Origin: Zarea fungicola
Lineage: Eukaryota > Ascomycota > Sordariomycetes > Hypocreales > Cordycipitaceae
Length of the DNA stretch: 64,000 bases
Assembly: GCA_900169235.1 (NCBI GenBank)
Contig: FWCC01000092.1
Location: 45,619 to 109,618 of the forward strand
Direction of reading: 5' to 3'
The notes under the pieces are model-generated. The model had not been told where the DNA came from. It did no database searches and saw only the letters and a list, made by a program, of their open reading frames with translations. Shown piece after piece: positions 1-11,289 of this stretch. The position numbers and the translations under genes were made by a program. How positions within the stretch are numbered: position 1 is the stretch's first letter; each line of letters starts with the position of its first letter.

Positions 1-2159
1 TTGTCAAGTCCATTCTGATATCTATTTGATTCTATTGTATACCGTCTGTTTGCTGCTGTGGAATAGACTAGATTCCATGGCGACTGTACCTGATGTTGTC
101 GGTCGTGTCCGGAGAGCATGCGGCTGGGGTGCACCTGCTGATGGAGTTCCACGACTGCTCGACGGCAACGGAAGAGAAGCTCGCCGGAGTTTGTGAGCAG
201 GTTCATTTGTCAAACATATTGAATTTCTGGATTTTTGGCTTGAGTTTAACGGAGAAGGTCGAGCGTGTCGCATCGCTTTCTCTGGTCAGCTAATTCTCCA
301 GTTGTCTTTCATTTATGTGATAGATTCTGGCCATGCAGTAGAGAGACTGCACAAGGGGCTGAATAAATTCGCGTGTTTTTTAGTGTTTTTTTCTGCTTTA
401 AAATAATTTTAAAAGAAAAAGATGACGCATGTACTGGGGTATCGTGCATGATGGGCCATGCTTGGCTCTTTGCATCCTATTTACGTATTTGGTCAAGGTG
501 GCCAATGCATCCTTTAGATAACTGAGAAAAGGAAATATAATTGAAATAATTGAAATAAATAGCTTTTAAAAAGTTTAAGCATAAGCGTGGCTGATTTACT
601 TTTTCTCTCCTTTCCTATTAGCAAAAGCAACTGTTCATCGCTTCTGCTACAACCAAGGGAGAAACCCGTCCACTCTCAGAACCTAGCACCTGTGGCGCTG
701 GAATAATAAAAAAGAGAAAATCTAGCAGCAAAAAGAGAACCATTCAATTTCAAGCCATCCAACACATAAACAATAAACTAAATGTACTCGCATCTGTATT
801 TGGATGCTCCCCGCGTTGGTCTCGGGTAGGGCCGCTGCCACCCAGTCCGTGCCGGTCCGCGGTCTGTCCGTGCATTGCAAGCCGAATGGCAATTGAGAAA
901 AACAAGTCGATTATTTAACACGCAGCCGTATATATGGGCGTGAATTATTCCCTCGCCAATATACATATATTATGAGCTGTCATATTCAAGTCGAAGTGGC
1001 TCGGTTAAGCCACCATGTAGCTACGGCCCTGCGACCAGGCACGTTGCTAGTCGTTTTTAGCATATTTATATCCTTGCAAGCTGAAGCCACCGAAAGGAGC
1101 GGTATAACGAGCCAGCGGGGAAACCGTCCAAAGCTGATATCTTGATACGGAGCGCAATGCGGGAAGTGATGAACATGCGGCTTTTATACCGCATTTGTCC
1201 ATCATGTCGCCATGAGAGATAACCGACACACCGGGCTCAAAACAGCAGCAGCAGGTACAGCTTTTGGCAGCCAAGACTTTGGCGCTAAGACGAATCCGCT
1301 GCGATCGGCGAGCCGACTTTTTGGGCCATTGTAGGGAGGGGCCAATGGAGACAATAGAGAGGAGCGAGTAGCGAGGTGGAGTTGAGGCATTGTGATGGAC
1401 TGATGGCGCAGGCAGCTTGCTTTGTTTTCCTAAATCTTAATTTCGAATGACGTTGGCCGTTTTCCCCTTTCTTGGCCCTCGAAGTTGTAACCGCTTTGTC
1501 AGCGCACGTTGCAGGTCGGTACTTGGTCAAAGTCTCATCATCGAAATGTCTCTGATGAATGCAACGCTGCCATTTTCCTTCTAGAAACATGACGACACGT
1601 TGGCTAGTTTAACTTGTTTTAGTAACTAGTCCCGTCTTGTTTTCTCATCCCCAATACCGCGGAATTGGCGGCATGTTTGGCTTGAATAGCGTCACTCAGC
1701 TGAAAACTATCATATACCCCATTGTCCCCGTATCTGCCCATTTGCCATGTTGGACAGCGAATCGCCCCCGACCGCGGATTACGGAGAGGTCCTAACTGGT
1801 TCCCGGATGCGCGGGAGAACAAGGTCCAAGCAGAGGAGGGGCGCCGCCGCCACGGCAAGTCGTTCTTTATTTTTTCTGGGCTGGGGTGGACAAGTGTGGA
1901 ACCCAGAGGGAGGGACGAATCTTACAAAAAGAGCTCCCTTTCCCTCTAGATTAGAAGTTAGATTTGCTTGAAACAATACCGTCTTTAGTACAGTATTGGA
2001 GAGACATATCAAGATTACAGCAACTTTGCTCCGGAGCGTAACGCGTGCAATCCTCTTATTCCCGATTCCCGACTCCGTCCCCCCTTCAACGCCACCATCT
2101 CGCAGAATCCATTCTCCAAGTGCCGACAGTGCATAACAGATTGACAAATATCAGAAATC
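1..2159. other. Gene-free left edge
   Basis: No coding region is supported here. The open frames are short, overlap on both strands and show no recognisable motif. The last ~200 bases before 2160 are pyrimidine-rich and CT-rich and are the likely promoter and 5' leader of the secreted cupin gene. The segment around 360-560 is A/T-rich. No tRNA or rRNA signature was seen. Confidence 0.5.
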
Positions 2160-2773
2160 ATGCATATCCTCCAATTCTTGGCGCCCTTGGCCCTCCTCCC
2201 TTCCGTCACCCTCGGCGCACCCAACGCCAACACTGACAGTGCCCGAGGCTGGGATCTACTCCCAGTCAACTTCCACTCGGCGCAGGACGTCATTGCCAAG
2301 CTCAACCTCACGTCGAACCCGGAAAAGGGCTACTACGTGCAGACCTTTGAGGATACCGCGCGCGTGAACCCGGGCAACCGGTCGGCGTCGACGCTCATCT
2401 ACTACCTCCTCGAGGGCAAGGCCGGCGACTCGGTGTGGCACCGGGTGACGGACGCGGCCGAGGTGTGGCACTACTATGCGGGCGCGCCGCTGACGCTGTC
2501 GCTGTCGCACAACGACGGGACCAAGTGCGAGAGGCATGTGCTGGGGCAGGAAATTTTCCAGGGCCAGGCGCCGCAGGTGGTGATTGTCGCGGACCAGTGG
2601 CAGAGCGCGCGGTCGCATGGCGCGTGGACGCTGGTGGGGACGACGGGTAAGCCTGGATTGTTTTCATGATTAAATATAAAAACGTATGCTAATGAGATTG
2701 AATAGTTGCTCCTGGTTTCAGCACGAATGGATATGAACTTGGGGCGCCAGGATGGAAGCCCAAGGGCTGTTAG
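2160..2773 (+). CDS. Secreted DUF985 (Cupin_5) family protein
   Basis: Two exons, 2160-2646 and 2706-2773, flank a 59-nt intron (donor GTAAGC, branch GCTAAT, acceptor AATAG). Spliced, they encode 184 aa. Residues 1-20 form a hydrophobic signal peptide ending near TLGA. The rest is a single Cupin_5/DUF985 barrel (RmlC-like fold) with the family blocks EKGYYVQTF, YYLLEG and EVWHYYAGAPL, in which the histidines may bind a metal or ligand. After splicing the C-terminus (VAPGF...PGWKP) matches the intronless paralogue at 6603-7070, which confirms the intron. Most DUF985 proteins I know of lack a signal peptide, so secretion is unusual. The biochemical role of the family is not established; sugar-epimerase-like folds are known but no activity can be assigned. 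Confidence 0.88.
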
Positions 2774-2970
2774 AGACGACAAGACAGACGACGGCTGTGA
2801 GCGATGTGGACTGCGCGAGTTGAAGATGGTGGCATCAAGACATGAATATGAAATGTGAGATATGGTATATAGGGCACATACGACGAATATAAATGAATTA
2901 TGAGCATGTATAAGGAATCATGACTGTGGTTGTATTGTAATAAGGTTGAGAGGTGTCAAGTTGTATTTCC

Positions 2971-3087
2971 GTCATTTAATAAACGTCTAGTAGATATAAT
3001 CATATGAGCCTGTCCAGGTTGAATGGCGTCAGTTGAATTCTGTGTCATTTAATAAATGTCTAGTAGATATGAGCCTGTCCAGGCCGA
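2971..3087. repeat. Imperfect direct repeat carrying AATAAA signals
   Basis: Two copies (about 2971-3022 and 3044-3087) share GTCATTTAATAAA, GTCTAGTAGATAT and GAGCCTGTCCAGG. They differ by a few substitutions and an ~8-base insertion (ATAATCAT) in the first copy. Each contains an AATAAA hexamer, so this local duplication may provide two polyadenylation signals in the space between the convergent secreted cupin and the membrane-protein gene. Confidence 0.75.
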
Positions 3088-3316
3088 GTATGTTTTGAAA
3101 AGTAGTTCAACAATGTAGGTATAAAAAAAGTGGTATCGCCATGTCGTATATCATAAACTCCAACCGAATCCTGCCACCATTTTGCGTTTCCCGTTCCCGT
3201 TTCCCTGTAATTATACATGCAGTTGCCGTGGCCAATCATGTCCGTTCTGTTGTGTATCCAAACCTGACGCTATCCGGCGCCACCAATAAACCAATAGTAA
3301 ACAATAGTAGTAAGAT

Positions 3317-3479
3317 GAAAGAAGAAAAGAAAAAAAGAAAAAAAAGAGGAAGAGAAAAAGGAAGAAGTAAAAAAAGAAAGAAGGACAGAAAAGGAAGGAA
3401 GAAAAAGCAGAAAGAAAACGGAAAAAAAAGGAAAAAAAGAAGAAAAACGGAGAAAAAGGGAAAAAGAAAAAAAGAGGAA
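3317..3479. repeat. Polypurine/polypyrimidine tract
   Basis: About 160 bases are almost pure A/G on the plus strand with only five or so pyrimidine interruptions. On the minus strand this is a CT-rich tract immediately downstream of the stop codon of the DUF7703-like gene (stop at 3507). It is low-complexity sequence and any open frame through it is spurious. It could form a triplex or act in the 3' UTR, but that is inference. Confidence 0.8.
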
Positions 3480-3506
3480 TTTTCCTTCTTTCTATACAGT
3501 TTTTCT

Positions 3507-4681
3507 TCATACAGCTTCCGTTGCGTGATAGATGGGTGCCTCGCTGCCTACGCTCCCATCTCGAGTTGGAGGCCCATCTCGTGTAGGAGGAGGGGGAGGT
3601 TCTCGACTTTTGGTGTGGACCAGCTGCACACCCGTCGTCGACTCGCCTGGATCCATCTTTCGCCAGCCGCTGCCACCGCCGCTGCCGCCGCCGTGGTGAG
3701 TCCCTCGCGAATGCGGTGTAGACAGACTGGAGGCGCCGCCATCGTGGGCATTCGCATCAGCGTCACCGGCACTGCCGGAATAAAAGACGTCACTGGTGGG
3801 CTGGCGGACGGTGTTGATGAGGCGGTTGAGAATGACAAACTCGAGCTTGAGCTTGATGCCGTAGACGCAGGGCTTAAAGGCGCCCTGGAGGTGAAATAGG
3901 TCGGCGCATTGGATGCCGAGGAGGGTAATGTCGAGGGCAATGATGAGCATGTTGGCCCAGACGAGCTGCCAGAGGACGGCGCTCTCTTGGGTCGTCTGGC
4001 GGGCGGTGCGGAGGGTGGACGAGGTGGACCACTGGCGCTGGCGGAGGGGGGCGCGGCCCTTGAGGTACTTGCGGGTCTGGAAGATGTAGAGGATGCTGAG
4101 GGCGGTTTCTTGGACGAAGAAGACGACGAGCTGGACGCGGTCCCAGACGAGGTTGAAGGAGGCGAGGGAGGGGTTGATGGAGGTTGCTTGCTGGGAGGTG
4201 TCAGCGGGGATACGCAAAGTGCAAGCAGAAAGAATTGCAAGCAAAGGAATAACTTGGAGTAAATGGAATAATTGCTTACTGCAACGGTACCAATTATCAT
4301 GGTTGGTATGGAAAAGACTATCGAGTTGAATATCAAGAGGTACTTGATGATGCGGAGCAGGGTGGCAGTGTGCATGAGCAGATGCAGGCGGGAGTAGAGG
4401 ACCCAGCTCTGGGGAATGACCATGATGAACCAGGTGAGGTAGATGAGGGTGATGGAAGGGACGGCATCGGTCCAGACGCCAAAGTCGGCGAGGATGATGA
4501 AGACGGGCTGGAGGATGACGCCCCAGGAAGTGAGGGCGCAGGCCCAAAAGTAGAGGCCGCGGCGGCGCTTGAAGAGGAGGAAGAGGGAGGCGTTGATTTC
4601 GATGCCAATGTACCATGCGATGCCGATGAAGGCGGCCATGATCATGGACATGGGCAGGTCCTGTTTGACGTCGTCCTCCAT
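3507..4681 (-). CDS. Multi-pass membrane protein, DUF7703-like
   Basis: Exons 4681-4280 and 4190-3507 flank an 89-nt intron (GTAAGC donor, CTGAC branch, CCCAG acceptor) that joins in phase 0 to give 361 aa. About seven hydrophobic helices can be read, beginning MIMAAFIGIAWYIG and LYFWACALTSWG. Conserved blocks include QETALSILYIFQTRKYL, ANMLIIALDITLLG and YGIKLKLEFVILN, which I recognise from the fungal integral-membrane family now called DUF7703. The C-terminal ~90 residues are a soluble, low-complexity Gly/Ser/Pro tail with a duplicated TRDGPPTRDG. The seven-helix layout resembles receptor-like proteins, but no ligand or G-protein coupling is evident. The ATG at 4681 was chosen because the homologous region starts there and the upstream frame is low-complexity. 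Confidence 0.85.
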
Positions 4682-6602
4682 TGTGTGTGAGTGTTTGCGC
4701 GTAAATGTGGTATATGTGGTGTTTCGGAAGGCCGGAGTCTCTGGTAGGTGAGAGAGTGGCTGTTCTGATGGTCTGTTAATTATAGTGGTTGTGGCGGCGA
4801 CATTGCTATTGCTCCTGGACGAGCAGTTGGCCGGCTTGAATGGCAATGCTGAGATGGATGCTTGGATGCAAATGTTTGCGTCGAGTGAAGTTGTGGATGT
4901 TGCTTCCTGGGGGCGGAAAGGCGGGAGTGATGGATAGATAGATTGCAGTGGTTGAGTGGGTAGACACTTTGGGAGCAGCCACTCGTGGATATGAAAAGTG
5001 GCACTGCTGGCGTCTTTATCCAAGATGGCCGTATTCCGTTGCGGCGAGCTCCCGAAGGAGTAGATGGTGTGGATTAATCAACTCGTTGCCTCCAAAGTGA
5101 GCAGTGCGGACGGATGGTGTGGATGAGAGGATGGAGATGGCGCCGTGTCTCTGCATTAGCAGCGACACTAGTGACTAGCTGGCTGACGGTTGATATGATG
5201 GACCAGTGATGGTGGCCAAGGATGGCGAGAGGCGATGGATTGATTGGAGCGAAATGTGGGAGGTGATGCTGGGTGGGACGGAGGACAGGGAAAAGCTTCA
5301 GGTTCATGCAGATGCAACATATGCATGTGTGGTGACGATTGGTACGCTGTGCTGATGGACGGGAAGAGGAGTAGTAAGTTAGCAGTAGCATGTTTGAGTC
5401 GGAGGAGAGCAGTATTGGGCGGCGTAGAGTAGTTTCGAGTACTCGTACCATGTTGTCATACTGTTCCATTTTTAGCATGCTGTATTACATTGGTACTCTG
5501 TCATTTTGACAGCCATTTTTTTCTTCTTATCTAGCCGGCAATTGTAGTACTAGTTACTATGTATAGGATGAGGAATTTTGCTTGGCTGTAAAGGTACTGG
5601 TGGTTGGCTGGTGAGACAGGGCATGTTTTAGGCTGGCCTGTGACGCATTTTTTACAGTGGCTGCTTCAGTGGATGCAGCCTGCGGCAGTACTGGAGCCGA
5701 CGGAATCGCTGACCGAAGCCCCTCTTTGTAATTTGCACATTCATCACTGTTAGTTGGGTGGTCACAGCGCTCGCTTCCCACTACCAGGATCGAAATCAAG
5801 TAGTTAGGTACCTAGTAGTAGCTAATCCAGGCTGGCAATGCGGCCGTTATTTCCAGCGGCATTTGCCGGGCATCAGTGACCCGCACACATTGGGTACCAG
5901 TCCATTGTAGGCTGTACTCTGCACCGCCAACAAAAGCAAATACTTGACGTGGACAAAAAAGGAATCAATTATCCGCCATTGACAATACTTGTCTGGATCA
6001 CCAGTCACAACAAGGCTCCGGATGCACATACTGACACGGACGCAACCACCACAGACAGCCAGCCAGACACTCGCTGCCCTCCTGCGCATCAGCACCATCA
6101 GCCACCCACACCACTCAAGCATCCAGCATCCACCATCCACCATCCGATCGACACCGTAAAGCCGCCGTGCATCATCCCCTCCATCCCTCCCTTGTGCCCC
6201 TCCTTTAGCCGAATTTCACCGTCCCAAACGTAATTGGAACTCGCCGACAAACGCAGCAAAACCAGGCAGCCAGATAACAAATACGACAACACAATTACTA
6301 GCACCTTGACAAGGTTCATTACCCAGTCCATCAACCGCATTAAAATCTCACCTCCCCGCGTCATACGAAGCACCATATACATACATACACACAAACATAC
6401 AAACATACAAACCTCTACAACTGCCCATAAATTCTCTCATATACTTTAGCCGCTCCCGGAACTCGTCCGACCCCAGCACCAGATCAGCCCTGCGACTACC
6501 TAGCACCAAACCTACCTGATACGCTGTAATACTCACCTCGATCATTGCTGACCACCTTCAACCACTCCTCACCTTGGCTTCAATCCAGAGAAATCGCTCA
6601 CC
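4682..6602. promoter_or_regulatory. Long divergent intergenic region
   Basis: This 1.9 kb lies between the divergent membrane-protein gene (start 4681) and the cytosolic cupin gene (start 6603), so it holds both promoters. No supported gene was found. The 6350-6425 part is A/C-rich with tandem ACATACA/ACAAACAT microsatellite-like units. The 6040-6240 part is CCA-rich on the plus strand. Confidence 0.5.
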
Positions 6603-7070
6603 ATGTCTGCCGCCAACTCCCGCACGGCGCAAGAAGTCATTGCTGCCCTCAACCTGACCCCTCATCCCGAAAAGGGCTATTATATTGAGACCCACCGCGA
6701 CACCCCCGTCGCCACATCTACCGGCAAACCGCGCTCACCGTGCACATACATCTACTACCTTCTCGAGGGTGCCTCTGGCCTCTCCCACTGGCATCGTGTC
6801 CTTGACGCCGTCGAGGTATGGCACTACTACGCCGGCGCCCCGCTTCGCCTCTCCCTCTCATGGGATGACGGCAAGCCTGTCCGCGACGAGGTTCTGGGAA
6901 CAGATCTCTGGGCTGGCCAGCGTCCCCAGGTTGTCGTTGAGCGGGGAGAGTGGCAGCATGCGCAGAGCCTCGGCGATTGGACACTCGTTGGCTGCTCCGT
7001 CGCGCCCGGTTTTGAGTTTGAGGGCTTTGAGATGGCGCAGCCTGGCTGGGAGCCCAATGGCGCAAAATGA
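6603..7070 (+). CDS. Cytosolic DUF985 (Cupin_5) family protein
   Basis: A single uninterrupted 155-residue frame starts at ATG 6603 in good context (CACCATG). It is a complete DUF985/Cupin_5 domain: EVIAALNLTPHPEKGYY, then YYLLEGASGLSHWHR, EVWHYYAGAPLRLSL and the terminal APGFEFEGF. It is clearly paralogous to the secreted cupin at 2160-2773 but has no signal peptide and no intron. The two copies, on the same strand 3.8 kb apart with the membrane-protein gene between them, look like a local duplication. Function unknown; the conserved histidines suggest metal or small-molecule binding. Confidence 0.9.
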   Translation: MSAANSRTAQEVIAALNLTPHPEKGYYIETHRDTPVATSTGKPRSPCTYIYYLLEGASGLSHWHRVLDAVEVWHYYAGAPLRLSLSWDDGKPVRDEVLGTDLWAGQRPQVVVERGEWQHAQSLGDWTLVGCSVAPGFEFEGFEMAQPGWEPNGAK

Positions 7071-7327
7071 CACGAGAAAAAATAAATAAAATGAAACAGA
7101 AAAACTAGAATATGCATACAATATAGAACACTTTACTCTTTTATGCTGCTGGTGGTCATCAAAGCCGCACCACTTATATCAACCAGGCTAAACTGACGAA
7201 AGGCATGACAGCTGGCGACAGCTGGAATTGATTTCTGGTCAAGGTACGGCTACAAACAGAGGCTCTCGCTGCGTCTACCTCATTTCCCTCCATCAACACT
7301 CAAATACTCTGCCGGAATTTCTTAAAA

Positions 7328-7999
7328 ATGGCAGACAAGGAGCAAAAGGTAAACGACAGCAAGCCTACCCGCAAGGTTCCCCCTCCAGACGCAACTCCAA
7401 GCGAGGTCCGCGCCTATCTCGTCCACGTCCTCATTCATGACCACGAGGCCACGCCCGAGTCTGCTCGTGAGATGGCCGACCACTGGAAGTTCGGCCGCGG
7501 CTCGGACCTCCGCCACTTCAAAGACTATCAGTCCCACAGAATCTTTAAAGGAGACGTCGGGACCTATCTGCACCGATCGATCCAGCGAGATTTATGGGAG
7601 GAATGGTGGGCATCTTACGCACTCCGCCATGTTTGTGAGTGAGCCCCCGCCAAAAAGAATCTACTGCTGAATTATTTCAAAATCTTCAAAGAGGTGTACT
7701 AATGATTTGGGAGCATAGACGCCGCTATAGCCGGAGGATCTATGGCTGCCACCATCATATACTTTTATGACCGTGGTATGTAACCCTCCCCTTGGTACTA
7801 TGATTGATATATTAACGACTACCGTGCTGCTGCTACTGGATGATTAAAAGCCGTCTATACCCTGTTTGTACTCTTGGTCCTTCCGCAAGCTGTGCTGGCG
7901 ACGAAATTGCCCGAGGATGGCTTCACCCCTGTCCCTTTTGTTACTCTTTTCTTGACTTTTGGAGTCTTTATGGCTGCTGTATTTGAATATTTGCTGTAA
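7328..7999 (+). CDS. Conserved fungal membrane protein, unknown function
   Basis: Three exons, 7328-7634, 7719-7775 and 7851-7999, flank introns of 84 nt (GTGAGT; ACTAAT branch; ATAG) and 75 nt (GTATGT; TAACGAC; AAAG). The spliced product is 170 aa. The N-terminal ~100 residues are soluble and charged and include a helical EVRAYLVHVLIHDH segment and a Trp-rich RDLWEEWWASYALRH. The C-terminal half has an AGGSMAATIIYFYDR segment, a hydrophobic YTLFVLLVLPQAVLA segment and a final VTLFLTFGVFMAAVF segment, suggesting two or three membrane helices with a very short tail. I do not recognise a named family. Frame and hydrophobicity continue across both splice junctions, which supports the model. Confidence 0.75.
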
Positions 8000-8436
8000 T
8001 TGGATATTAAGCGTTTCCGCGGTTGGTGGAGGGCTTAATAATGATGGTACCCAGTCGCAGCTGAACAAAGCCACAAGCCGCATTCAGACGTCGTAGTTAT
8101 AGTTTATACAATAAGCTTCATCTGCAGGAGGGTATTGTGCATGTATAATGCGCCACCTACATGCACGCTTACACCCTTCATCTTGGCACTTACAGGCACT
8201 TTGACTACAAACAGTAACATCCCGTATAGACAAATCGAAACTGCGTAAATTCAACCGTTTCGCCAAATTAGCCACTTTTTTTCTCTTTCGGTACTTTACA
8301 TGATTTCCATAATCCCAAAACTCCGCAATATTTTTCGCAGCGATTCTGCCTCGCCCTATGTGCTTCACCGTGAATAAACATGAAATACCCCAACTATCCT
8401 TCCTTGTCTTTGCCAGTCTTGACCATGTCGTAAAAC

Positions 8437-10935
8437 TTATGCCGGGAGACCCCTCTTTTCTGATTCCGTAAAGAAAATCACCATGCGCCACAGCTTCTTG
8501 ACCAGGTCCTCTGCCTCGTCGTCCAATGCCTAAGAAGATGCAAAGTCAGCACAACTCGTATCATGAAGCAAAATGAGAAAAGAATTAAAAAAAAAAAAAG
8601 GAAAAGAAAAAGAAAAAGAGGCGAGAAATGAGGGGCAAAACTTACACCTTCCAACTCTTCCGCCAACGCCGCCGCCGTTCCGTGCTTCCTCAGATGCTCC
8701 TCCACCGCATCCACCAGCATCTCCTCCTGCACACCCAGATACTCGACAATCTTCTTTTCCACAAACGGCTTCAGCTTCTCCCCAATCACCCCGTCGTCCA
8801 GGAAATCCCACTGCACCTGCCACTTCCACAAGCCCTCCTTGTCCGACGGAATCTCCTGCGCCAGCTTCCGCACCGCCTGCGAAATCTCCTCGTCCGTCAT
8901 GCCCTCTGTCCCGCCAGCACCACCCGCGCCGCCGCCGTTTGTGCTCGCGTCGTACTCAATCGGAATGAGCTGTCGGCGTGCGCCCGTCTCGTCCTCCTCG
9001 TCATCCAGCAGACCCTCCACCTCGGCAATCGTGCGTCGCTGGCCTCCACCACGCGACGCCTGTGCCCTTTGCGCCGCCGCGCCAAGAGACAGCTTAAACG
9101 GCTGAGGTGCCGCCACGGCCGCCGCTGCATGAGTAGTAGCGGCTTGCTGCTGCTGCTGCTGCTGCTGCTCAGACTCTTCATCCTGCTTGTCCAGGAACGA
9201 GTCCGCCATGCCGCGCGCCCGCTCCAGCTGCGCCTGCTCGCGCCGCTGCTCGTCCTTCTCCTGTCGCCGGTCCCCCTCGTCCTTGGCCTCCTCCTCGGCC
9301 CGGTCCATCCCTCGCTTGCGCACCCACCCCGCGTGGTCCCTGTAGTATCCGTGCGACTTGCGGCTGGCCTCCCGCTCGTCGTTCCATCCCTTGTCGCGCT
9401 CCGTCGTGTCCTGCACGCGCCGCTCGTGCACCTCCGCGGCGTGCTTTTCGCGCTCCCGCTCCCGCTCCAGCGCCGCCTGCCGTGAGCGCTCGCGGTTCGC
9501 CCACTTGCGCTCCGCCTCGCTGTAGAGCTTGTCCGCCTCGGCCTTGTCCTCGCGCAGCTGTCGCCTGTTAATCTCCTCGTCGCTCGCGTCCGTGTCGTCG
9601 TCGCGGTAGGTGATGAAGCCGTTCTCGACGCCCCCATTGACAAAGGACGAGGACCCGTTGGCGCCGTTTTGTGCCCTGGGACCCGATGGTGCGCCGCGGG
9701 GGCCGAGAGGGGCGGCATTGCTGCTCGCATCCTGGGCGACGGGACGGGACGCGTCGTTTCGTCGCCTCTCCATTTCCTCAAACTCCTCCTCGCTGCGTAG
9801 GCGCTCCAGGTCGTGCTGGTTGCTGCGCTCGCGGAACGCCGCAATCTCCTTGAGCACCACCTCGCGAATCTCGGCCGGAATGTCTGCCAGCTCGTCCTCC
9901 TGTGCCATGCCAATGTTGACCACCTCCACCGTCTCGCCGTCGCCGCCGGCATTCTCCATGAGCGTGTCCACGTCGTCTGATTTCGACAAGACCGGGTAGA
10001 AGAGATTGCGCAGCGCCTGTCTGAGCTGCGCGCGCGCATGCGCCTCGCCGGCATCGGCCTCCTCCTCCTCCTTGCGAAACGCCTCGAGGTAGTTGGCCGT
10101 GCTGGCATCCACCGCCGTCTGTAGCTTGACCTTTTCAATGCCCTCAAACGCGTCGTCGGTCGGCTGCTCCGTCGCAATCGGCTGCTTCGCCTTGGGCACC
10201 TCGACCTCTTCCTCCACCAGTAGGCGCGCCGCGTTGTGCAGCGACTCGACGTCCTCAAACAGCGCAAAGCCAAACTTGGCGCCCTTGTGGTCGCCGGTGA
10301 CGCTGTCTAGCGCCTCCCAGCGCTTTAGCCGGCCCACGGCGCTGAGAATCTTTTGTATCCCGTCCGCGCCGACGCCCTCGGGGATCTCGCTGATGAAAAT
10401 CGTCCGTAGCTTCTCCTCGGCCGTCGGGGGGATCAGCACCTGTGCGACATCGCGGTTCGACGAGCGGCCTTGGTCGTGGCCACGGTCCATGCCCAGACCG
10501 GGTCTGCTGCCGCCGCCAGATTGTCTGGGGCCATCACCTCGGTCGTTGCCGCCACGGTCAGGGCCTGTTGTGCCGAGTCGGATCACGGGGGCGTTGAAGT
10601 TGATGTTGGGTAGGTTTGGGGGTTGGAAGGAGGCGGGTGCACCGCCGCGAGCAGACGGGGGCGCATTTGCGTGCTGCATGCCCGGTGGCATGTTTGGTCG
10701 TGCTGGGACGCCTGGTGGAGGAGCAGCTGAGAAGCGTTAGCCATCGACGGAAGCAGGAAAGAGTGCACTGAGAATATACCTAAACCAGGGGGCGCTCCCA
10801 TTCCTGGGGGAGCGTTACCATGTCCTCCATATCCAGGTGGTGCGCCGTATGAGCCTCCTATTTCCCTGTTAGCCGACATTCACGTATTTTATGCCCTACA
10901 GTGTAAAGCTTGCCTCCATATTGGTTGTACGACAT
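8437..10935 (-). CDS. RBM25/Snu71-type splicing factor (RRM and PWI)
   Basis: Four exons, 10935-10914, 10857-10780, 10726-8646 and 8529-8437, give 757 aa. The N-terminus is a Gly/Pro/Ala-rich low-complexity segment starting MSYNQYGG. An RRM follows (RTIFISEIP, then AKFGFALFEDVES), then a long charged Arg/Glu-rich region (RERSRQAALERERER) with a Gln run. The C-terminus is a PWI domain (LWKWQVQWDFLDD, then DEAEDLVKKLWRMVIFF). The order RRM, RE/RD-rich, PWI is that of RBM25 and its yeast counterpart Snu71, U1 snRNP-associated factors in 5' splice-site choice. Intron 1 (10913-10858) has a GC donor (GGAG/GCAAGC). Introns 2 (GTATAT...CTCAG) and 3 (GTAAGT...TTAG) are canonical. The last intron restores the final PWI helix. 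Confidence 0.88.
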
Positions 10936-11289
10936 GGTGCCTAAATGGCCAGCTGCGCAAGGCGGCAACTATCGTCACAATGCCAGTCTTATCTCTCCAG
11001 GTATCGAAGCTCTGTACTTTTGTTTAATCCGGCTGCTGCTGAATGAATTTATCGATGGTGCATGTCGCTAGGTATCTTGCAATAATGTTGAAATGGAGCT
11101 TCAAGTTTGCGGCGCGGCGTTGATTGGTCCCACCAGGCTGCCTTGGATGGCAACTTTTGGGCGAGCGCCGCATCAATAATTTTTCCGTCCCCAGGCCGAA
11201 TTACTTTTGGTGCTGGAGACAACAACTCCTCGAGAGCTATCCAGCAATCCATCAATTGGCAGACGCAATTCCACAGAGGCGTATTTAAA
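10936..11289. promoter_or_regulatory. Divergent promoter, splicing factor and bS21m
   Basis: Only ~355 bases separate the start codons of the minus-strand RBM25-type gene and the plus-strand mitoribosomal gene, so both must be driven from this shared segment. It contains two TTGATTGG/ATCAATTGG-like sites, with a CCAAT-box reading TTGATTGG near 11119, compatible with HAP/CBC binding. No other structure was noticed. Confidence 0.5.

Noticed and set aside
3141..3899. Plus-strand 252-codon Lys/Arg-rich open frame
   Set aside because: It runs through the polypurine tract and then antisense to the DUF7703-like gene; an artefact of low complexity.
8084..8491. Minus-strand 135-codon open frame at the 3' end of the RBM25-type gene
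   Set aside because: It overlaps the last PWI exon in another frame; the PWI frame has clear family matches.
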